Positions 1-4,821 of a stretch of DNA of 7,476 bases are shown piece after piece. The position numbers and the translations under genes are program-made. Positions within the stretch are counted from its first letter, which is position 1; the number at the start of each line of letters is the position of its first letter. The notes below the pieces were generated by a model. That model was not told the DNA's origin, did not search any database, and worked only from the letters and a program-made list of their open reading frames with translations. Origin of the DNA: JBFJKD01 sp041600415 (GTDB lineage: Bacteria > Pseudomonadota > Gammaproteobacteria > Pseudomonadales > Porticoccaceae); NCBI GenBank assembly GCA_041600415.1, contig JBFIKF010000017.1, positions 1-7,476 on the forward strand, read 5' to 3'.

Positions 1-70
1 AACCCCATCGTAGAGCGCATGAGCTGCCTACGTGGTGAGTTGAAAACCAACCACTACGGAGAGCAGTCTC
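1..70 (+). other. Leader before capsid gene; possible end of an upstream gene
   Basis: This is the short stretch ahead of the major capsid gene. It may contain the last codons of an upstream gene, but the frame cannot be decided. One frame closes at a TAG at 11-13, another at a TGA at 36-38, and the third stays open until a TAA at 76-78, eight bases into the capsid gene. No convincing -35/-10 promoter pair or hairpin was seen. The 3' end carries the capsid gene ribosome binding site, GGAGAG at 58-63, seven bases before the ATG. Confidence 0.4.
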
Positions 71-1168
71 ATGACTAAAACCGCAATTCCTTTCGGCGAT
101 GCTAAAGCCGTTAAGCGCTGGGGCGGCCGACTCGCAGTCGATGTCGCGAAGAAATCCTACTTCGAGCGCAAATTCATTGGTACCGATCAAAACGCATTGA
201 TTCAGCGCAAGACTGAGCTGGAATCCGATGCCGGCGACAATATCTCGTTCGATCTGTCCGTGCAGCTACGCGGCAAGCCTACCGAAGGTGATCGCCGCCT
301 GAAGGGCAACGAGGAACAACTCAAGTTCTATACCGATAACGTGTCCATTGATCAGATTCGGAAATCCGTTTCTGCCGGCGGTCGCATGTCGCGTAAGCGC
401 ACCGTGCATGATCTGCGGTCGGTCGGTAAAGAGCGATCTTCTGAGTATTGGTCGCGCTACATCGACGAAATGAGCTTTGTGTACCTGTCCGGTGCCCGAG
501 GCATTAACCAGGACTTCATCGAAGACGTTGATTGGACTGGGCGCGCAAACAACGCTCTGGTAGCGCCAGATACGGATCACATTCTGTATGCAGGCAGCGC
601 CACCAGCAAAGCGACTATTGCGGCTACCGACAAAATGGACCGCCAGCTGATTGAGCGTGCCGCCACCAAGGCGCACATGATGCAGGCGAAAAATCCCAAT
701 ACCGCGAACATGGTGCCGATCTCCATCAACGGTGAAGATCACTATGTCTGCCTGATGTCTCCCTTCCAGGAATACGATCTGCGTACTTCTGAGGGCTCAC
801 AGGCCTGGCTGGAAATCCAGAAACAGGCGGCTGCAGCTGAAGGTCGAAACAACCCGATCTTCCGCGGCGGTCTGGGCATGATCAACAACGTGGTACTGCA
901 CAGTCACCGCAACAGCATCCGGTTCAACGACTACGGCGCAGGCACAAACCTCGACGCTGGTCGCGCACTGTTCATGGGTCGCCAGGCGGGCATCATCGCC
1001 TACGGCACCAACGGCGGCATGCGCTTCGACTGGAAAGAAGAGTGGGAAGACTTCGACAACGAGCCGGTTGTTGCCTCTGGCACCATCCTTGGCTTCAAGA
1101 AGTCGCAGTTCAACGGCAAGGACTTCGGTGTTTTGTCCTTGGATACCTACGCCAAAGACCCGAACTAA
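71..1168 (+). CDS. N4-gp56 family major capsid protein
   Basis: This is the main shell protein of the phage head, which assembles into the icosahedral capsid around the packaged DNA. Its 365 residues are close to the usual size of the N4-gp56 capsid family (roughly 350-400). The family is recognised from the overall pattern. An N-terminal segment (residues about 15-60) has RWGGRLAVDVAKKSYFERKF followed by an ISFDL strand. A basic stretch with GKPTEGDRRLKGNEEQL lies near residues 68-84, and a helix near 118-140 ends in YLSGARG. The C-terminal part has NPIFRGGLGMINNVV (261-275), GRALFMGRQAG (297-307) and a strongly charged DWKEEWEDFDN (320-330). The start is supported by GGAGAG seven bases upstream. 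A capsid protein with no separate scaffold gene visible downstream, followed by a likely decoration gene, is a common order. The family assignment comes from recalled patterns, not a search. Confidence 0.88.
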   Translation: MTKTAIPFGDAKAVKRWGGRLAVDVAKKSYFERKFIGTDQNALIQRKTELESDAGDNISFDLSVQLRGKPTEGDRRLKGNEEQLKFYTDNVSIDQIRKSVSAGGRMSRKRTVHDLRSVGKERSSEYWSRYIDEMSFVYLSGARGINQDFIEDVDWTGRANNALVAPDTDHILYAGSATSKATIAATDKMDRQLIERAATKAHMMQAKNPNTANMVPISINGEDHYVCLMSPFQEYDLRTSEGSQAWLEIQKQAAAAEGRNNPIFRGGLGMINNVVLHSHRNSIRFNDYGAGTNLDAGRALFMGRQAGIIAYGTNGGMRFDWKEEWEDFDNEPVVASGTILGFKKSQFNGKDFGVLSLDTYAKDPN

Positions 1169-1188
1169 GTTCGGGTTAACCGGTTAAC
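1159..1188 (+). repeat. Inverted repeat over capsid stop codon plus 14-bp palindrome
   Basis: CCCGAAC (1159-1165) and GTTCGGG (1169-1175) can form a 7-bp stem whose 3-base loop is exactly the TAA stop codon of the capsid gene. Immediately next, GTTAACCGGTTAAC (1175-1188) is a perfect 14-bp palindrome. No T-run follows the first hairpin, so it does not look like a classical intrinsic terminator. It could stabilise the 3' end of the capsid transcript, act as a processing site, or lower expression of the next gene. The palindrome is also compatible with a dyad protein-binding site. Both structures are seen directly; their roles are inferred. Confidence 0.6.
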
Positions 1189-1208
1189 TGCTGACTGAGG
1201 AATCAATC

Positions 1209-1655
1209 ATGGCACTTAAGCAAAGCAAATATGTCGACGGCTTTCAGCTTCCGACCAAGCAAAACTTTGAGGCTGGCGTCGTTACGTCCCAGCGTTTCGC
1301 ATACGTCATTGGTGCGAACCTGAGCATTAGCGACATCATTGAGCTGTGCTACCTGCCTGCAGGCTGCACGCTGGTCGACTACCACTTGGATCATGACGCT
1401 CTTGGCGCCGGCGTAACAGCTGATGTTGGCTTCATGTCGGGCGCGGTAGGCGACGATGACGCTGGTCGCACTTCAGGCAATGAGCTTTATGCCGCTGCTG
1501 ATGTTGCGGCCGCCGGCTTTAAACGCGCCTCGAAGGTCGATGCACTGCGCGACCCGGCAAACAATAACGATCGGTCAATCGGCATTAAGATCGGTGGTGC
1601 TGGAGTTACGGCGTCCGACCAAGTGGTCGCGCTGACACTGTTCTACGTGCAGTAA
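1209..1655 (+). CDS. Probable capsid decoration/cement protein
   Basis: This gene encodes 148 residues with no signal peptide or membrane segment. I do not recognise a named family with certainty. The sequence is glycine-, alanine- and valine-rich, with alternating hydrophobic stretches (for example residues 29-50, 66-80 and 124-148) typical of a compact beta-rich virion protein. It ends in a hydrophobic strand, VVALTLFYVQ. An acidic GDDDAG loop lies near residues 81-86 and a DPANNNDRS loop near 115-123. The position directly after the major capsid gene, and before a terminator, fits a protein made at capsid-like levels, such as a head decoration or stabilisation protein. The start has a strong GAGGAA at 1197-1202, six bases before the ATG. 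The role rests on position and composition; a minor head protein remains possible. Confidence 0.7.
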   Translation: MALKQSKYVDGFQLPTKQNFEAGVVTSQRFAYVIGANLSISDIIELCYLPAGCTLVDYHLDHDALGAGVTADVGFMSGAVGDDDAGRTSGNELYAAADVAAAGFKRASKVDALRDPANNNDRSIGIKIGGAGVTASDQVVALTLFYVQ

Positions 1656-1679
1656 ACGCGGGAGCTGTGCGTAGGAGTT

Positions 1680-1704
1680 CGGGGGCCACTTGGCCCCCGT
1701 TTTT
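1680..1704 (+). terminator. Intrinsic (rho-independent) terminator after capsid genes
   Basis: CGGGGGCC (1680-1687) pairs perfectly with GGCCCCCG (1692-1699) across an ACTT loop, giving an 8-bp stem made only of G-C pairs. Five T residues (1700-1704) follow at once, the standard form of an intrinsic terminator reading rightwards. It begins 25 bases after the stop codon of the decoration-like gene. No A-run precedes the stem, so it should not act as an efficient terminator on the other strand. It would separate high-level capsid transcription from the adaptor and tail genes downstream. Confidence 0.9.
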
Positions 1705-1741
1705 GTATCGAATCCCGTAAAACCGAGCGAGGACATCCCGC

Positions 1742-2218
1742 ATGAAAATTCAATGTATTTTGCAGCGCGAAGGCGGCACATCCGTCGAAATCGATGGCGA
1801 GGAGTACCGCTTCGCACCTGACAGTGACGGCCGGCATGTGTGCGACGTCAAGAATTCAAAGCACATCCAGCGCTTCCTCTCAATTCCAGAGGGCTATCAG
1901 ATTGCCGATGACGAGGGCGAGCCGCTTCCGGATCTGCCTCCGGTTGAGGGATCGGATGCGACCGGCGATGACGGCGAGGGCGGAGAAGGTGGCGCTAACG
2001 AGCCGACCGTTACCCCAACTGTCGATGGCGCGCAAACATTGGTGCCTGATGGCAGCGATGATGAAGACGAAGACGCTGACGCTGGCGATACCCCGGACGA
2101 TGCTGCCGCCCTGGATCGCGATGCCTTGGCTGAGGCCTACAAAGCCAAGTTTGGCCAGCGCCCTCATGGCAAGTGGACTGCCGAGCGTATTCAGCAGGAG
2201 CTGGAGGCTGAAGGTTAA
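1742..2218 (+). CDS. Acidic phage structural-region protein with C-terminal helical motif
   Basis: The protein has 158 residues in three visible parts. Residues 1-55 form a small folded domain with alternating strands (EIDGEEYRFAPD and HVCDVKNSKHIQRFLSIPEGY), a pattern I associate with short proteins found between capsid and connector genes. Residues 56-124 are low-complexity and very acidic, rich in Asp, Glu, Gly and Pro (for example DGSDDEDEDADAGD, 103-116), and are probably disordered. Residues 125-158 contain the helical motif LAEAYKAKFGQRPHGKW followed by TAERIQQELE. This resembles the short C-terminal helix-extended-loop-helix-like tails seen on various phage head proteins. A GAGGA at 1729-1733, eight bases before the ATG, supports this start. 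It shares one base with the next gene (TAATG), implying coupling. No enzymatic role is suggested; a head-completion or assembly role is inferred from position. Confidence 0.75.
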   Translation: MKIQCILQREGGTSVEIDGEEYRFAPDSDGRHVCDVKNSKHIQRFLSIPEGYQIADDEGEPLPDLPPVEGSDATGDDGEGGEGGANEPTVTPTVDGAQTLVPDGSDDEDEDADAGDTPDDAAALDRDALAEAYKAKFGQRPHGKWTAERIQQELEAEG

Positions 2219-2883
2219 TGGGCATCATTGCCAAGGATGTTGTACGGCGAGTGCAGACTGTGCTGCAGGACTCCAGCCCGGCCTACACTCGCTGGTCCTT
2301 GGATGAGCTGACCGACTGGATTAACGACGGCGCTGCCGAGGTTGTCATCCGACGCCCGGCAGCGCGCGCGGTTACCGCATCCCTGGCTCTTGTGGCCGGC
2401 ACGCGGCAAGACATCCCGGTCAATGGATTGGAGCTGATGGATGTCATTCGCAATATGGGGAGCGACGGCCAGACGCCGGGCCGCCCCATTCGACTGATCA
2501 ACCGATTTATGCTCGATGAGCAGCTGCCGGACTGGCACAGCGCCGCCGGAGCCGTGACAAAACATTTCGCCTTTGACGAGCGCGACCCCACTCAGTTCTG
2601 GGTATTTCCGCAAGCCGTGAACGGCAACCAGGTAGAGATCCGGTATTCCGAATCGCCGCCCGTGCTGACTCCAGCCCAGGTAGATGATGGCGCCACTGAA
2701 ATTGATTTGGACCGCGCCTACATTGGCCCGCTGACGTCCTATGTGATCTGGCGCGCCATGAGCAAGGATAGCGAGTATGGCAACGGCGCCATTGCGACCC
2801 AGCACTTCACAATGTTCAACGAGGCTTTGGCCACCCGCAATGCGGTGACCTCTGCCGTCTCACCGAATGAGGGCGCCGGATGA
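2218..2883 (+). CDS. DUF6682-type phage adaptor (head-tail connector) protein
   Basis: This is a 221-residue protein of the DUF6682 phage adaptor type. It probably forms a ring below the portal that joins the DNA-filled head to the tail. Recognisable elements run in order: an N-terminal helix region with RWSLDELTDWINDGAAEV (25-42), RRPAAR (45-50), GTRQDIP (61-67), DVIRNM (75-80), GRPIRLINRFMLDEQLPDW (88-106), the FAFDERDPTQFWVFP strand pair (117-131), EIRYSESPP (140-148), and a C-terminal helix that includes YVIWRAMSKDSEYGN (175-189). The ATG overlaps the preceding TAA by one base. No strong Shine-Dalgarno sits at ideal spacing (GGAG at 2203-2206 is 11 bases away), so translation is probably coupled to the upstream gene. 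The last four bases overlap the next gene (ATGA). The family call is from remembered motifs; the exact ring position is inferred. Confidence 0.78.
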   Translation: MGIIAKDVVRRVQTVLQDSSPAYTRWSLDELTDWINDGAAEVVIRRPAARAVTASLALVAGTRQDIPVNGLELMDVIRNMGSDGQTPGRPIRLINRFMLDEQLPDWHSAAGAVTKHFAFDERDPTQFWVFPQAVNGNQVEIRYSESPPVLTPAQVDDGATEIDLDRAYIGPLTSYVIWRAMSKDSEYGNGAIATQHFTMFNEALATRNAVTSAVSPNEGAG

Positions 2884-3551
2884 ACATAGAGGACCTGCTG
2901 CCGTACATCCTGACGCGCGCCAAGGGCTGCCCTGAGCCCACGGCCAATGAAGCGGTTATCACGGCTGCACGGGAATTCCTGGAGCGGACCCGTGCGTGGA
3001 ATTACGAGCGCGTTCTACCTTTGGCTGAGCTGAACCTTGATACGTCGACCGTTAACGGCACGACTTTCGATACGATCGATTCGGATACGGGAGAGATCTC
3101 GCCTTCACTGCCGGCGGACTCTGTGCTGCACGACATCAGCTTTGCGCGCATGGACGGCCAGACGATTACCCCTATTGCGCTCCAGACCCTGGATGAAGAG
3201 TGGCCAGACTGGCGCGACGAATACGGTGCGCCGGAGAACATTACGCAGATCAGCATCGACAAAATCCGGCTGGTACCGCGCCAAGATACCGGTGACCTGT
3301 TTATTAGCGTCAAGCTCAAGCCTGCCTATAGCGCCACCACGCTGCCGGATTTCATGGGCACGCAATACCGCAAAGCTATTCGCGCCGGAGCACTCGCTGA
3401 GATATTCAGCATTCCCGGCGAAGTCTTTACAAACCCCGGTCTGGCTGATGCCCATAAAGCAGAATTCATGAGCGAGATTGGCCGCTACCTGAATGCCGGC
3501 ACCAAGGGCCAAATTCGAGCCCGTCGCGGCGTGAAAGCACGATTTTACTGA
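2880..3551 (+). CDS. Putative head-tail connector/adaptor protein
   Basis: This is a 223-residue protein of the size and layout of small podovirus connector or tail-tube adaptor proteins (compare T7 gp11, about 196 residues). The N-terminus is helical (LLPYILTRAKGCPEPTANEA), followed by AAREFLERTRAWNYE (29-43), a pattern often seen at the start of such adaptors. The middle is beta-rich with a long loop (55-80) and EEWPDW (106-111). An IDKIRLVPRQDTGDLFISVK strand pair lies at 126-145, and LKPAYSATTLPDF follows at 146-158. The last third is helical (YRKAIRAGALAEIFSIPGE, 163-181, then ADAHKAEFMSEIGRYL, 189-204) and ends in a basic Arg-rich tail. The start overlaps the previous stop by four bases and has GAGGG (2869-2873) six bases upstream. 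I am sure it is a real gene; the connector role depends on its shape and its neighbours. Confidence 0.65.
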   Translation: MNIEDLLPYILTRAKGCPEPTANEAVITAAREFLERTRAWNYERVLPLAELNLDTSTVNGTTFDTIDSDTGEISPSLPADSVLHDISFARMDGQTITPIALQTLDEEWPDWRDEYGAPENITQISIDKIRLVPRQDTGDLFISVKLKPAYSATTLPDFMGTQYRKAIRAGALAEIFSIPGEVFTNPGLADAHKAEFMSEIGRYLNAGTKGQIRARRGVKARFY

Positions 3552-3555
3552 GGAG
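3550..3555 (+). promoter_or_regulatory. Ribosome binding site of the tail fibre gene, overlapping the previous stop
   Basis: GAGGAG at 3550-3555 includes the last two bases of the upstream TGA stop (3549-3551) and lies six bases before the ATG at 3562. Ribosomes ending the connector gene would finish on the start signal of the next gene, which favours re-initiation. It is one of the strongest ribosome binding sites in the window and fixes this start. Confidence 0.8.
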
Positions 3556-3561
3556 TAGCGC

Positions 3562-4818
3562 ATGCCATTAAAGGTTTCCAATAACGCCATCGGTAGACTT
3601 GCAAGCGCGATTGCGAGCACCGATACCGTTATCCCCCTGCAGGCCGGAGAGGGCGCCTTCTTCCCGGAGCTGGCTGGAAGTGATTGGTTCCCCATCACCC
3701 TAGTTCAGCTTGATGGCGGCAACAATATCGTCAAGCGCGAGATTTGCCGCTGCTCTGCTCGCACTGGTGACAGCCTGACCGTGACCCGGGCGGAGGAGGG
3801 CACGCAGGCCGAGTCATTCTCTGCTGGCGACCGGGTTGAGCTGCGGCTGACCAAAGCCGCAATTGATACCTTCATCCCATCCGAAAAGGCCAGCACTGCC
3901 GAGGCGCAGACCGGCGTTGATGACGCCAAGTTTGTTTCGCCGCTGGGCGTGCACGAGGCCTTTGGCCAGTTTGGTCTGGGCAAGCAATCTGCCTTGCTGA
4001 CTTCCAACTGGAACACGGCGACCAAAACCGCATTCTATCGATCGAACAGCTCACAGGGGCAGGCCAACTCACCCGACGACGCAGCCACCGGCTGGGAGGG
4101 CGTTGTTGTTGCGTCTTCATCAACCAGCGCGCAGCAGATTGTGTGGCGCTCCGGGGTTAGCGCGGTCGAGGCCTGGACCCGCACATTCAGTGGGGCGTGG
4201 AGCGCATGGCGCAACATTCTTCACTCAGGCGGTGGCACGGTTACCGCCGGCACCGTCAAGCTGAATGATTCCATTGACCTGGTGCTGGGCACGGACGGCG
4301 ATGCAAAGCTGCGCTTTAATGGCACGCGCACAGTGCTGGACCTCATTACCGGCAATCTGGCTATCACAGACGGCACAACCGATCTGGTTACGCTGGATCG
4401 CACCAACGGCAACATGGCTTTAGCCGGCGCCCTGGCGGTGACTGGCAATGTGACCGGCGCCAATCTCACTGGGCTCTGGAAGGATACTCGCTATTTTGAG
4501 ACAACCCAGATTTCTGTTGCGCCGGGCCTCGTTTCAACGCAAAACCATGGGCTGGGCGCAAGGCCTAAAAAGCTGCAGGTTTTCCTGGAGTGCGTCATTG
4601 CCGTCGCCGGGTATGCCGTTGGCGACTATATCGAGTCGTCGCACTGGTTTGATGGCGGATTGCCAGCAGGCATCACAGTGTATGCCAACAGCACTGTAAT
4701 TGGCGTTGTGGTGGGCGGTGACTATAGCGGCACCATTTTGGTATTCAACCGAACAACAGGGGCAAAGGTAGAAACCGCAGGCACCAACTGGCGCATACGC
4801 GCTCATGCGTTTGCTTAA
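3562..4818 (+). CDS. Modular tail fibre/appendage protein (putative receptor binding)
   Basis: This 418-residue virion protein probably attaches at the tail and contacts the host surface. Residues 1-100 look like a virion-anchoring domain common in phage fibres: NAIGRLASAIASTDTVIPL, then GEGAFFPEL, REICRCSARTGDSLTVTRAEEGT in two pieces (59-81), FSAGDRVELRLTKAAID (86-102). Residues 112-134 carry the fibre-type linker AEAQTGVDDAKFVSPLGVHE. Residues 178-220 resemble a small knob-like fibre domain ending in WTRTFSGAWSAWRNIL (205-220). Residues 225-305 are a Gly/Thr/Asn-rich repetitive beta region (TVTAGTVKLND, GNLAITDGTTDL, GNMALAGALAVTGNVTGANL), probably a trimeric shaft. Residues 306-418 form a separate C-terminal beta domain (HGLGARPKKLQVFLEC, GYAVGDYIE, NWRIRAHAFA), the likely receptor-binding tip. 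No chaperone or peptidase motif was seen. The gene lies between connector and nozzle-like genes, which supports a tail location. Receptor identity cannot be read from the sequence. Confidence 0.8.
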   Translation: MPLKVSNNAIGRLASAIASTDTVIPLQAGEGAFFPELAGSDWFPITLVQLDGGNNIVKREICRCSARTGDSLTVTRAEEGTQAESFSAGDRVELRLTKAAIDTFIPSEKASTAEAQTGVDDAKFVSPLGVHEAFGQFGLGKQSALLTSNWNTATKTAFYRSNSSQGQANSPDDAATGWEGVVVASSSTSAQQIVWRSGVSAVEAWTRTFSGAWSAWRNILHSGGGTVTAGTVKLNDSIDLVLGTDGDAKLRFNGTRTVLDLITGNLAITDGTTDLVTLDRTNGNMALAGALAVTGNVTGANLTGLWKDTRYFETTQISVAPGLVSTQNHGLGARPKKLQVFLECVIAVAGYAVGDYIESSHWFDGGLPAGITVYANSTVIGVVVGGDYSGTILVFNRTTGAKVETAGTNWRIRAHAFA

Positions 4819-4821
4819 GCT

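Noticed and set aside
24..70. A possible promoter (TTGAAA near 40) ahead of the capsid gene
   Set aside because: No TATAAT-like element follows at suitable spacing before the ribosome binding site, so the match is treated as chance.
1..78. An open frame from base 1 to a TAA at 76-78 as the end of an upstream gene
   Set aside because: Only about 25 codons are visible, nothing in them is recognisable, and two other frames could equally hold the upstream gene end, so it is not called as a gene.
266..742. A 158-codon open frame on the - strand within the capsid gene
   Set aside because: It lies wholly antisense to a confidently recognised capsid gene, has no upstream ribosome binding site and translates to unstructured His/Arg-rich sequence.
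1794..2306. A 170-codon open frame on the + strand overlapping the acidic protein and the DUF6682-type gene
   Set aside because: It is Ser/Arg/Ala-rich out-of-frame translation with no ribosome binding site, and it overlaps two genes with much better support and coupled starts.
2215..2805. A 196-codon open frame on the - strand opposite the DUF6682-type gene
   Set aside because: It is antisense to a well-supported gene in a G+C-rich region, where long antisense frames arise by codon bias. There is no start signal or recognisable domain.
3105..3698. A 197-codon open frame on the - strand across the connector and fibre gene junction
   Set aside because: It crosses two supported + strand genes, lacks a ribosome binding site and shows no domain pattern.
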